A stretch of DNA of 64,000 nucleotides from Erysipelatoclostridium sp. An173 (GTDB taxonomy: Bacteria > Bacillota_I > Bacilli_A > Erysipelotrichales > Coprobacillaceae): the NCBI RefSeq assembly GCF_002160495.1, contig NZ_NFKR01000005.1, forward strand, positions 62,001 to 126,000, given 5' to 3'. Positions 1 through 7,971 of the stretch are shown here, in pieces (positions within the stretch are counted from its first letter, which is position 1; each line of letters opens with the position of its first letter). The position numbers were made by a program, and so were the translations under genes. Below the pieces are notes generated by a model. That model made no database searches. It was given only the letters and a program-made list of their open reading frames with translations, and had not been told where the DNA came from.

Positions 1-1
1 G

Positions 2-409
2 ATGATGATCCACAATCCCATGACCGTAGCGATGGGCGATACCGCAGAGATGCAGAAAGCCATCGAGATGCTTGGCAGCGTGAAGGATTCCATCATCAAC
101 GCCTATGAGATCAAGACCGGGCTGTCCCGCGCCAAGCTGTCCCATCTGATGGACGCGGAAACCTGGATGGATGCGAACAAGGCGGTGGAACTTGGCTTTG
201 CCGATGATGTCCTGGCACGGGCGGAGATCCCGGAGGACATGGAGCCGCCTGCGGTTTCCATGCTGTATTCCAAAGCCGCTGTGGTCAACTCCCTGATGGA
301 TAAGATCGCGGCCAAGTGCAGGACCAATCCTAAGAAAACCGAAGATTCCAAACCCAAGGGCCGCTCTGTAGACAGTCTCTACGAGCGGCTCAATCTTTTG
401 AAACATTAA
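2..409 (+). CDS. Prohead maturation protease, ClpP-like (C-terminal part)
   Basis: The reading frame is open from the window edge, so only the last ~135 residues are seen and the apparent ATG start is not the real one. The segment with MQKAIEMLGSVKDSIINAY, the GLS..KLSHLMDAETWM stretch and the GFAD motif matches the C-terminal half of the ClpP/S49-like phage capsid proteases. These cleave the N-terminal delta/scaffold part of the major capsid protein during head maturation. The catalytic Ser and His would lie upstream, outside the window. It sits 13 bp before the capsid gene, the usual portal-protease-capsid order. The family call is by motif and context only. Confidence 0.85.
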   Translation: MMIHNPMTVAMGDTAEMQKAIEMLGSVKDSIINAYEIKTGLSRAKLSHLMDAETWMDANKAVELGFADDVLARAEIPEDMEPPAVSMLYSKAAVVNSLMDKIAAKCRTNPKKTEDSKPKGRSVDSLYERLNLLKH

Positions 410-422
410 GGAGGATACCACT

Positions 423-1622
423 ATGACGATTCTTGAACTGCGCGAGAAGCGCGCCAAAGCCTGGGAAGCTGCGAAAGCCTTTCTGGATTCCCACAGAAAC
501 GATAAGGGCGTCCTGTCCGCCGAGGATGACGCCGCCTATACCCGTATGGAGCAGGAGATCACCGACCTGGGCAAGGAGATCGCCCGCCTGGAACGTCAGG
601 AGGCGCTTGAGGCGGAACTGAACCGCCCGGTAAACAAGCCCCTGACGGGTAAGCCCATGAGCGGCAAGGAGGAGGCTAAGACCGGCCGCGCCACCGATGA
701 GTACCGCCGGAACTTCTGGAACATGATGCGTTCCAAGGCTCCGATGCCCTCTGTGGTGAATGCGCTGCAGATCGGGACGGACTCCGAGGGCGGCTACCTG
801 GTGCCGGATGAGTACGAGCGTACCCTGGTGGAAGCACTGGAAGAGGAAAATGTATTCCGCCAGCTTGCCAGGGTGATCCAGACTTCCAGCGGAGACCGCA
901 AGATCCCCGTGGTGGCGACCAAGGGAACTGCTTCCTGGATTGATGAGGAAGGAGCCTACACGGAAAGCGATGATTCCTTCGGCCAGGTATCCATCGGGGC
1001 CTACAAGCTGGGGACGATGATCAAAGTTTCCGAGGAACTGTTAAACGACAGTGTCTTTGACCTGGAAAGCTACATCTCCCGTGAGTTTGCCCGCCGCATC
1101 GGCGCCAAGGAGGAGGAAGCCTTCTTTACCGGGGACGGCTCCGGCAAACCCCTGGGCATCCTGGCTGCAAGCGGCGGCGCGGAGACCGGCATCACTGCTG
1201 CGTCTGCCACCGCCATTACCGCCGATGAGCTGATCGACCTGTTCTACTCCCTGAAATCGCCTTACCGCCGCAATGCTGTGTGGGTACTGAACGATTCCAC
1301 CATCAAGGCAGTCCGTAAACTGAAAGATGGCAGCGGCCAGTACCTGTGGCAGCCTTCCCTGACTGCCGGAACGCCGGATACCATCCTGGGCAGACCTGTG
1401 CGTACTTCGGCCTATATGCCCGCCATCGCCGCCAGCGCGAAAACCATCGCTTTTGGTGATTTCAGCTACTACTGGATCGCGGACCGCCAGGGGCGTTCCT
1501 TCAAGCGCCTGAACGAACTGTATGCGGCAAACGGCCAGGTGGGCTTCCTCGCTTCCCAGCGCGTGGACGGCAAGATGATCCTGCCGGAAGCTGTTAAGGT
1601 GCTGGTACAGAAAGCATCGTAA
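423..1622 (+). CDS. Major capsid protein, HK97 family
   Basis: This 399-residue protein has a charged, coiled-coil N-terminal ~100 residues (the delta-domain region expected to act as scaffold and be removed by the upstream protease). It is followed by an HK97-fold core beginning near NALQIGTDSEGGYLVPDEY, the typical start of the mature capsid subunit. Further core signatures are KVSEELLNDS, EEEAFFTGDGSGKPLGI and the late GDFSYYWIADR segment. Length is normal for the family. An AAGGAGG ribosome-binding site lies just upstream of the ATG. It forms the icosahedral shell of the virion. Position between protease and connectors supports the call strongly. Confidence 0.95.
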   Translation: MTILELREKRAKAWEAAKAFLDSHRNDKGVLSAEDDAAYTRMEQEITDLGKEIARLERQEALEAELNRPVNKPLTGKPMSGKEEAKTGRATDEYRRNFWNMMRSKAPMPSVVNALQIGTDSEGGYLVPDEYERTLVEALEEENVFRQLARVIQTSSGDRKIPVVATKGTASWIDEEGAYTESDDSFGQVSIGAYKLGTMIKVSEELLNDSVFDLESYISREFARRIGAKEEEAFFTGDGSGKPLGILAASGGAETGITAASATAITADELIDLFYSLKSPYRRNAVWVLNDSTIKAVRKLKDGSGQYLWQPSLTAGTPDTILGRPVRTSAYMPAIAASAKTIAFGDFSYYWIADRQGRSFKRLNELYAANGQVGFLASQRVDGKMILPEAVKVLVQKAS

Positions 1623-1636
1623 GGGAGGGTTGACAG

Positions 1637-1864
1637 ATGAGCTACAACGGAAAGAACTACATGGAACAGGGCGGCGATAAGTGGGTGATTGGCGGCACCC
1701 TCGAAATCAAGGAGGGGGCTTCTGTTACCGGATTGCCCGCCGCCGAGGTTCCCCAGGCGGCAAACCAGGCCGACAGTGCTGCGGAGGATGTTTCCACTCT
1801 GGTTTCTGATTTCAACGGCCTGCTGGCCAAGCTGAAGGCAGCGGGCCTGATGGCATCCAGTTAA
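1637..1864 (+). CDS. Small head fiber-like protein
   Basis: The 75-residue product has a short polar start (NGKNYMEQGGDKWVIGG), a beta-rich LEIKEGASVTGLP segment and a C-terminal helix. This resembles the small phage head fiber/capsid decoration proteins found directly after HK97-type capsid genes. It lies 14 bp after the capsid gene, in the same operon, preceded by an AGGGAGG site. It probably binds the outer capsid surface, but this is inferred from position and weak similarity; it could also be an uncharacterised head protein. Confidence 0.6.
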   Translation: MSYNGKNYMEQGGDKWVIGGTLEIKEGASVTGLPAAEVPQAANQADSAAEDVSTLVSDFNGLLAKLKAAGLMASS

Positions 1865-1882
1865 GGAAGGAGGCAGCGTGTG

Positions 1883-2194
1883 ATGGACACTCTGCTGGAA
1901 AAAGTCAAAGCAAACCTGATTCTGGAACATTCGGCGGATGATGAACTTTTGAAAAGCTACATCACCGCCGCTGTTTCCTACGCGGAGAGCTATCAGCATA
2001 TCCAGGAGGGCTATTATACAGAGAATGCGATGCCGGCCACCACCGAACAGGCGGTGATTATGCTGGCATCGCATTTTTACGAGTCCAGGGACGGTTCCAC
2101 GGGCGGCTTTTTCGCGGACAATGTGCAGGCCGGCCAGCAGGTCTGGAACACAGTCAACCTTCTGCTTCGGCTCGACCGGGAATGGAAGGTGTAA
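1883..2194 (+). CDS. Head-tail connector protein, gp6-like
   Basis: This ~103-residue protein is mostly helical, with LLEKVKANLILEH at the N terminus and the EQAVIMLASHFYESRD motif, typical of HK97 gp6-like phage connectors (DUF3199/Phage_connect family). Such proteins form the ring below the portal. GTG at 1880 and ATG at 1883 are both in frame; GGAGG at 1869-1873 gives 6 or 9 bp spacing, so either could be used and ATG is given here. It is the first of four small connector and completion genes that are closely packed or overlapping. Confidence 0.8.
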   Translation: MDTLLEKVKANLILEHSADDELLKSYITAAVSYAESYQHIQEGYYTENAMPATTEQAVIMLASHFYESRDGSTGGFFADNVQAGQQVWNTVNLLLRLDREWKV

Positions 2195-2196
2195 GT

Positions 2197-2529
2197 ATGA
2201 GTTTTGGCAAGATGAACACCTTCATCTCTATTGTGGAAAAACAGTTCACGCAGGATGATGAGGGATTTAAGACGGAAACGGATGTGACTGTGGCAGAGGT
2301 ACGCGCTTACCGGGAAGGCAGGCACGGCAGTGAGAAATGGGCCAACATGGCGTCCTTTTCCACCGCTACCGACCTGTTCCGGCTCCGGGTGATTCCCGGC
2401 GTCACGGTCACTACGGATATGCGCATCCTCTGCGACGGGCATATCTTCGAGATCACTTCGGTGGAGGATGTCAAAGGCAGGGGGATATATCTGGAGGTGA
2501 TGGCGCAGGAGGTGAAAGCGAGTGGCTAA
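2197..2529 (+). CDS. Head-tail adaptor (stopper) protein
   Basis: This 110-residue beta-rich protein begins MSFGKMNTFISIVEKQFTQD and carries the DLFRLRVIPGV and DMRILCDGHIFEITSVEDV pieces typical of Phage_H_T_join/gp7-like adaptors of the SPP1 gp16 group. They close the connector channel after DNA packaging. The open frame extends to 2182, inside the previous gene, but GGAAGGT at 2184-2190 fits the ATG at 2197, two bases after the previous stop. The gene overlaps the next one by 8 bp. Confidence 0.8.
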   Translation: MSFGKMNTFISIVEKQFTQDDEGFKTETDVTVAEVRAYREGRHGSEKWANMASFSTATDLFRLRVIPGVTVTTDMRILCDGHIFEITSVEDVKGRGIYLEVMAQEVKASG

Positions 2530-2953
2530 AGCGACATGGAAGATGCCGGAGGATTTCCTGATGAAGGTGTCCCGGCTGGCGGATAAAACGGATGAGATTC
2601 TCCCAAAGGTGCTGGAAGCCGGAGCAGAGGTTGTGGAGGATAAAGTCCGATCCAACCTGCAGGCGGTTATCGGCAGCGGGACGAAGTATGAATCCAGAAG
2701 CACCGGGGAGCTTTTACGCTCCCTTGGAACGTCCCCTGCCCTGCAGGATAAGAACGGGGACTTCAATGTGAAGGTGGGCTTTTCTGAGCCGAGGTCGGAC
2801 GGCGACAGCAACGCCAAGATTGCCACCATCCTGGAATACGGCAAAAGCGGCCAGCCCGCCAAGCCCTTCCTAAAGCCGGCGCAATCTTCCTCCAGGAATG
2901 CCTGTATCAGCACCATGAAGGCAATGCTGGATGAGGAGGTGGAGAAGATTTGA
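2522..2953 (+). CDS. Tail-completion protein, HK97 gp10-like
   Basis: This 143-residue protein begins with GTG, overlapping the adaptor gene by 8 bp. The pattern of an N-terminal helix (LADKTDEILPKVLEAGAEVV), a central TGELLRSLGT motif and the late ILEYGKSGQPAKPFLKPA motif (a Y-G..G....PFL.PA signature) is characteristic of the HK97 gp10-like family. These proteins act at the head-proximal end of the tail in siphophages. The ATG-like start is replaced by GTG, common in this operon. The call is strong because the signature is well kept. Confidence 0.88.
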   Translation: MAKATWKMPEDFLMKVSRLADKTDEILPKVLEAGAEVVEDKVRSNLQAVIGSGTKYESRSTGELLRSLGTSPALQDKNGDFNVKVGFSEPRSDGDSNAKIATILEYGKSGQPAKPFLKPAQSSSRNACISTMKAMLDEEVEKI

Positions 2954-3291
2954 GCCTGCTGTCGGAAATCAAGGCTGTGGTCAATGGCTGCGGCCTGCCG
3001 GTGGAAACGGGTGTGTTCTCTGATGAGCCGCCTGGGGAATATGTGGTGGTCACGCCTTTAGCGGACACCTATGAGCTTCATGCGGATAACCTGCCGGGGT
3101 ATGAAACCCAGGAGGCGCGGCTCTCCCTGTTCTCCAAAGGAAACTATCTGAAGCGGAAGGGGCAGCTTTCAAATGCGCTCCTTGCCGCCGATTTTGTGAT
3201 TACGGACAGGCGGTACATCGGCCATGAGGACGATACCGGCTACCACCACTATGCCATTGACGTGGCAAAACTGTATGGATTGGAGGAATGA
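2950..3291 (+). CDS. Tail terminator / minor tail protein
   Basis: This 113-residue protein starts at a TTG overlapping the preceding stop (TTGA, 4-bp overlap). It shows an alpha/beta plan: an N-terminal helix, then EYVVVTPLADTYELHADN, EARLSLFSKGNYLKRK and HHYAIDVAKLYGLEE at the end. This matches small tail terminator or tail-joining proteins (gp8/DUF3168-like) that sit between gp10-like and major tail proteins. They cap the tail tube and bind the connector. Assignment rests mostly on gene order and secondary structure pattern. Confidence 0.7.
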   Translation: MSLLSEIKAVVNGCGLPVETGVFSDEPPGEYVVVTPLADTYELHADNLPGYETQEARLSLFSKGNYLKRKGQLSNALLAADFVITDRRYIGHEDDTGYHHYAIDVAKLYGLEE

Positions 3292-3294
3292 ACT

Positions 3295-3906
3295 ATGGCT
3301 ACCATTGGCCTTGACAAACTGTATTACGCCAAGATCACCGAAGACACTTCGGGAAATGAAACCTATGAAGACCCGCAGCCTTTGGCGAAGGCTATGACCG
3401 CCGAGCTTTCCGTGGAACTGGCCGAGGCTACGCTGTACGCAGATGACGGGGCTGCGGAGGTTGTAAAGGAGTTCCAGAGCGGGACGCTGACGCTGGGTGT
3501 GGACGATATTGGCAAAACGGTCGCGGAAGACCTGACCGGGGCGGTAATCGATGAGAACGGTGTCCTGATTTCCGCGTCGGAGGACGGCGGCGATCCGGTC
3601 GCCATTGGCTTCCGCGCAAAGAAGGCAAACGGCAAATACCGCTATTTCTGGCTGTACCGTGTGATTTTCGGTATCCCCGCCACTAACCTGACCACCAAAG
3701 GCGAGAGCATCGAGTTTTCCACCCCGTCTATCGAGGGCACCGTGACCCGCCGCAATAAGGTGGACGGCCAGGGCAAGCACCCCTGGAAAGCGGAGGTGTC
3801 CGAGGACGACGCTGGTGTATCCCCCACAGTCATTACGGGCTGGTACGATGAGGTCTATGAGCCGTCCTACGCAGATCAGACATCGGGCGCAGGCGGCGAA
3901 GGTTAA
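3295..3906 (+). CDS. Major tail protein (tail tube), phi13-like
   Basis: This 203-residue protein begins MATIGLDKLYYAKITED and contains TAELSVELAEATLYADD, GTLTLGVDDIG and FWLYRVIFGIPATNLTTKGESIEF. These are the typical blocks of the phi13/TP901-1-type major tail protein family. Many copies stack to make the non-contractile tail tube, templated by the tape measure protein. It lies 3 bp after the tail terminator and 14 bp before the tail chaperone gene. Length and motifs fit the family closely. Confidence 0.92.
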   Translation: MATIGLDKLYYAKITEDTSGNETYEDPQPLAKAMTAELSVELAEATLYADDGAAEVVKEFQSGTLTLGVDDIGKTVAEDLTGAVIDENGVLISASEDGGDPVAIGFRAKKANGKYRYFWLYRVIFGIPATNLTTKGESIEFSTPSIEGTVTRRNKVDGQGKHPWKAEVSEDDAGVSPTVITGWYDEVYEPSYADQTSGAGGEG

Positions 3907-3920
3907 GGAGGGTTTGAAGT

Positions 3921-4301
3921 ATGGATGAAAGAACAGCAAATGTCAATATCGGCGGGCAGGAATATGAAATGCTTTTGACCACCAGAGCGACCAAGGCCAT
4001 CGCCGGCCGTTACGGCGGGTTGGAGAACCTGGGCGAGAAGCTGATGAAGACGGAGAACTTTGAGATGGCGCTGGATGAGATCGTGTGGCTGATTACCCTT
4101 CTGTGCAACCAGCCCATCCTCGTCCACAATCTGAAACACCCGGAGGACAAAAAGCCGGAGCTGACCGCCGAGGAAGTGGAGCTTCTTACCTCCCCGATGG
4201 AACTGACGGACTATAAGGACGCCATCATGGAGGCCATGTACCGGGGTACGAAACGGAATATCGAAAGTGAGCCGGAGGGAAAAAACACGGCGGCCGGGTA
4301 A
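3921..4301 (+). CDS. Tail assembly chaperone, short form (gpG-like)
   Basis: The 126-residue product begins with a beta segment (TANVNIGGQEYEMLLTTRATKAIAGRYG) and continues as helices, the pattern of gpG-type tail assembly chaperones between tail tube and tape measure genes. It keeps the tape measure protein soluble until tube subunits assemble around it. The frame stops at 4299-4301. Shortly before, at 4280-4286, lies the heptamer A AAA AAC in the correct phase for -1 frameshifting, giving the longer gpGT-like product listed separately. Confidence 0.85.
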   Translation: MDERTANVNIGGQEYEMLLTTRATKAIAGRYGGLENLGEKLMKTENFEMALDEIVWLITLLCNQPILVHNLKHPEDKKPELTAEEVELLTSPMELTDYKDAIMEAMYRGTKRNIESEPEGKNTAAG

Positions 4302-4489
4302 GCGATGAAGAATTGTTTACCCGGCTTTTGTATTACGGGACGGCGCAGCTTCATCTTTCCCTGGATGAAACCATGCTCCTTCCATTCGGCCTGCTTATGG
4401 ACCTGTGGGAGTGCCACCGGCAGTTCCTGGGACTTGCGAAGCCGAAACGGGAACTGACGATTGATGATGTGATCCCCTATGGAATTTAG
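3921..4489 (+). CDS. Tail assembly chaperone, -1 frameshift product (gpGT-like)
   Basis: Tandem slippage on A_AAA_AAC at 4280-4286 would move ribosomes into the -1 frame at base 4286. That frame is open to the TAG at 4487-4489 and encodes about 67 further residues, including DEELFTRLLYYGTAQLHL, LLMDLWECHRQFLG and a final TIDDVIPYGI. This second part has no good start site of its own and no other explanation. It matches the T domain that, in lambda-like phages, recruits the tape measure protein. The resulting protein would be 189 residues. The slippery site is seen; its use is inferred from the family. Confidence 0.85.
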
Positions 4490-4509
4490 CGCGAGAGGAG
4501 GTGCGGCTT

Positions 4510-7173
4510 GTGGCGGACAATTTTGGCCTGAAAATCGGCATTGAGGGTGAGAAGGAATTTAAAAAGGCTTTGTCAGAGATCAACCAGTCCTTCAAGGTGC
4601 TGGGTTCCGAGATGAAGCTGGTTTCCTCGCAGTTTGACGCCAACGATAAATCCATCCAGGCTCTTTCCGCAAGGAATACCGTTCTGAACAAGGAAATTGA
4701 CGCCCAGCGCCAAAAGGTTGAAACGCTGCGGGCTGCCCTCCAAAACGCATCCGAGTCCTTTGGGGAAAACGACCGCCGGACGCAGAACTGGCAGATCCAG
4801 CTTAACAACGCCGAAGCCGCCCTAAACGGCATGGAACGGGAACTTTCCGCCAATGAGCGGGCCATTGAGTCCCTCTCCCGGCAAGAGACGGAGGCGGCGG
4901 ACGCCACAGAACGGCTCTCCCAGGAGATTTCCCGTCAGGAAGAGGAACTGGCCGGGATGAAACGCGCCTATTCCAATGCGGTTCTGGAGTACGGGAAAGG
5001 CTCCAGCGAGGCAAAGGAACTGGAGGGGCGTATTTCCCAGCTTTCCGGGGAGCTTCGGGAAAACCGGGAGCGGATGAAGGATGCCGGGGATGTGGCGGAG
5101 GATTTCGGCGATTCGCTGGAGGACGCATCCAGCGGGGCGGATAAATTAGGCTCCGGCCTTTCGGTCGCCACGGTGGCGATGGGAAACCTCATCTCCTCCG
5201 GCATCCAGGCGGCGTTAAGCGGCATCCAGGAGCTTGGCAGCGCCATCTGGAACCTGGACGAAGCCACCGAGGAATACCGGGCAGCCCAGGGCAAGCTGAC
5301 TACCGCTTTTGAGGCGGCGGGATACAGCGGGGACGCGGCGCAGAAATCCTACACGGAGTTCTATAAAATCTTGGGCGATACGGACACGGCCACGGAAGCC
5401 TCCCAGCTTTTGGCGCAGCTTGCCCAAAACGAGCAGGACATTACCAAGTGGACGAATATCGCGGCAGGTGTTTACGGTACCTTTGGCGATGCCCTCCCCA
5501 TCGAGGGCATGATCGAGTCCGCCAATGAGACCGCCAAGGTGGGACAGGTTACCGGCTCTCTGGCGGATGCCTTAAACTGGGTGGGCATCAGCGAGGATGC
5601 CTTCAACGAAAAGCTGGCGGCCTGCTCCAGTGAAAGTGAGCGCAACCGACTCATCATGGAGACCCTCTCCGGAGCCTATGATGAGGCGAGCGGCGCATTC
5701 TACCGCAACAACGAGGCGCTGGTGGCTTCCAGAGAAGGACAGGCGCAGCTTGACGAGACCCTGGCGGGGCTTGGGGAGACCATTTCCAATGTGAAGAACA
5801 GCCTCCGGGCAGAGTTCCTCCCGGCAATTTCGGAAGTCATCTCCGCCTTTACCGACATGGTCAACGGCGTGGACGGGGCGGATGAAGCCTTTGCCGGGGC
5901 CATTACGGGGCTGGTGAACACGGCGGTTTCCATGCTGCCGCAGTTTGTAAACACCGGGATGCAGATGCTGACCTCGCTGCTTTCCGGCATCATCCAGAGT
6001 CTTCCGGCTGTGATGGAAGGCGCGACGCAGATCATCGTCACGCTGGCCCAGGGCATTGCGGCGGCGGTTCCCACGCTGATTCCGCAGATTGTCCTTGTGG
6101 TTACCCAGATCGTACAGACCCTGATCGAAAACTTGCCGATGATTCTGGACGCGGCGCTGCAGCTTATTATCGGGCTGGCCCAGGGGCTGCTTAATGCCAT
6201 CCCGGTCCTGATCGCGGCCCTGCCCGCCATCATTACGGCGATTGTGGAGTTTATCGTGGGGGCAATCCCACAGATCATCAACGCCGGGATACAGCTATTG
6301 ACCTCGCTGGTCTCCGCACTGCCGGAGATTATCACGGCCATTGTGGCGGCAATCCCGCAGATCATTGACGGGCTGGTGACCGCCATCCTCGGCAGTATCC
6401 CCCAGATCATTGACGCGGGCGTGAACCTGCTGATTTCCCTGATCCAGAACCTGCCGACCATCATTACCACCATTGTGGGGGCGATCCCGCAGATTATTTC
6501 CTCGCTGGTAAATGCCATCTTAAACAGCATCCCGCAGATCATCCAGGCAGGCGTGCAGCTATTTGTGTCGCTGATCCAGAACCTGCCCACCATCATCGTG
6601 GAGATCGTAAAGGCGGTGCCGCAGATTATTGCGGGGATTGTGAATGCCTTTACCTCGTCGATAGGCCAGATTGTCAACATCGGCAAGAACATCGTGCAGG
6701 GGCTGTGGCAGGGTATCCAGAGCCTTGCCGGATGGATCTGGGACAAAGTCTCCGGCTGGATTTCCGGCATCTGGGACGGGATCTGCAGCTTCTTTGGCAT
6801 CAACTCGCCCTCGAAGGAAATGGCCTGGGTGGGCGAGATGCTGGGCAGGGGCCTTGCCGGCGGCATTGAGGACAGCGCCGGTGAAGCGGTCAGCGCCGCA
6901 GAGGATCTGAACAACGGCATCCTGGGCGTGATGAACGGCCTGGCGGCGGATATGCAGTCCGCAGTCCCGTCAAACTTTGCCTTTGACACAGCCGGGACGA
7001 TGGGTTCCGTGGCCGGCGGCATGGGCGGAACGGGCGGCTCCTCTTTTGGAACCCTCATTACCATCCAACAGATGATCGTCCGCAGCGAGGACGACATCCG
7101 CAGGATTTCCCAGGAACTTTACAACCTGATCCAGACCGGCTCCCGCGCCCAAGGACGGTTCAGCACAGCATAA
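4510..7173 (+). CDS. Tail tape measure protein
   Basis: The product is 887 residues. Residues ~25-220 are charged coiled coil. Residues ~470-730 are strongly hydrophobic and made of repeats with IPQII and NLPTII blocks on a ~45-residue period. The C-terminal part has WDKVSGWISGIWDGI and FGINSPSKEM, a motif common in phage tape measures. It sets tail length and is ejected with the DNA. GTG at 4501 touches the GAGGAGG site directly, so GTG at 4510 (9-bp spacing, giving MADNFGLKIG) is the likelier start. The full-length size suggests a tail of roughly 130 nm by the usual ~1.5 Å per residue rule. Confidence 0.95.
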   Translation: MADNFGLKIGIEGEKEFKKALSEINQSFKVLGSEMKLVSSQFDANDKSIQALSARNTVLNKEIDAQRQKVETLRAALQNASESFGENDRRTQNWQIQLNNAEAALNGMERELSANERAIESLSRQETEAADATERLSQEISRQEEELAGMKRAYSNAVLEYGKGSSEAKELEGRISQLSGELRENRERMKDAGDVAEDFGDSLEDASSGADKLGSGLSVATVAMGNLISSGIQAALSGIQELGSAIWNLDEATEEYRAAQGKLTTAFEAAGYSGDAAQKSYTEFYKILGDTDTATEASQLLAQLAQNEQDITKWTNIAAGVYGTFGDALPIEGMIESANETAKVGQVTGSLADALNWVGISEDAFNEKLAACSSESERNRLIMETLSGAYDEASGAFYRNNEALVASREGQAQLDETLAGLGETISNVKNSLRAEFLPAISEVISAFTDMVNGVDGADEAFAGAITGLVNTAVSMLPQFVNTGMQMLTSLLSGIIQSLPAVMEGATQIIVTLAQGIAAAVPTLIPQIVLVVTQIVQTLIENLPMILDAALQLIIGLAQGLLNAIPVLIAALPAIITAIVEFIVGAIPQIINAGIQLLTSLVSALPEIITAIVAAIPQIIDGLVTAILGSIPQIIDAGVNLLISLIQNLPTIITTIVGAIPQIISSLVNAILNSIPQIIQAGVQLFVSLIQNLPTIIVEIVKAVPQIIAGIVNAFTSSIGQIVNIGKNIVQGLWQGIQSLAGWIWDKVSGWISGIWDGICSFFGINSPSKEMAWVGEMLGRGLAGGIEDSAGEAVSAAEDLNNGILGVMNGLAADMQSAVPSNFAFDTAGTMGSVAGGMGGTGGSSFGTLITIQQMIVRSEDDIRRISQELYNLIQTGSRAQGRFSTA

Positions 7174-7188
7174 AAGGAGGTGCAGCCT

Positions 7189-7965
7189 GTGGGCTTTTCG
7201 TATAACGACATTACTTCAAAGAGCATGGGGCTGAAAGCAAGGCTGACCTCCTGGCAGGTCAGCGGACGGCTCCGCAACTTTACCACGACCGTTCCTGGAA
7301 AGTATGGCGTTACCGACTTCGGAGCGGACTTTGACTACCGGGAGATCGTGGTGTCCTGCAGCATCTTTCCAAGGCACAGCTTTCCCGCCCTGGTTTCCAC
7401 GCTGGATGACATTGCGGCGTGGCTTGACCCGGTGGGCGGCTTGAAGCAGCTGATTCTGGATGATGTGCCGGACCGGTATTTTATGGCAAGACTGAACGCT
7501 GCGGTAGAGTGCGAACGGCTGCTGCGTTCTTCCGGCAGCTTTGAGCTGACCTTTTTCTGCCCTGACCCCTTTGGCTACGCCATCGAGGATGAGACCTTCT
7601 CTATCACGGCTGAGGGCAGCCATACCATAACCCGGCATACCGGGAACATGGAGTCCAACCCCATTTACCGCATTGAGGGCGTGGTTACTTCCGGGGCAGG
7701 CAATTCCATCAGCATTACTACCAACGGGCAGGAATTAAAAATCGTCAATGCCGCCCTTGCGGCCGGTGAGACGCTGGTGGTGGATACCGACCGGATGACC
7801 GCTTATGTGGAGGACGCGGACGGGATGATCCTGCGGAACGCCCTGCCGTATCTGGAAGAACTGAACTTCCCCACGCTGGCGGTGGGGAGCAACACGGTTT
7901 CCGTAACGGCGGCAAACGCCACGTTTACGGGGCTGGAAATCCAGGCAAGGAGCAGATGGAGGTGA
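7189..7965 (+). CDS. Distal tail protein (Dit)
   Basis: This 258-residue protein starts MGFSYNDITSKSMGLKARL and contains FGADFDYREIVVSC, a beta-rich N domain, then the FELTFFCPDPFGYA motif and a C-terminal beta-sandwich ending in GLEIQARSRWR. This is the Dit/SPP1 gp19.1-like pattern: a hexameric hub joining tail tube and tip. AAGGAGG at 7174-7180 fits the GTG at 7189 better than the overlapping GTG at 7180. It follows the tape measure gene by 15 bp, as in most siphophages. Confidence 0.9.
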   Translation: MGFSYNDITSKSMGLKARLTSWQVSGRLRNFTTTVPGKYGVTDFGADFDYREIVVSCSIFPRHSFPALVSTLDDIAAWLDPVGGLKQLILDDVPDRYFMARLNAAVECERLLRSSGSFELTFFCPDPFGYAIEDETFSITAEGSHTITRHTGNMESNPIYRIEGVVTSGAGNSISITTNGQELKIVNAALAAGETLVVDTDRMTAYVEDADGMILRNALPYLEELNFPTLAVGSNTVSVTAANATFTGLEIQARSRWR

Positions 7966-7971
7966 GCGGTA

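Noticed and set aside
5700-7097. Long minus-strand open frame (465 codons) opposite the tape measure gene
   Set aside because: It is a by-product of the GC-rich codon pattern and the repeats of the plus-strand gene; the translation has no family motif and no ribosome-binding site.
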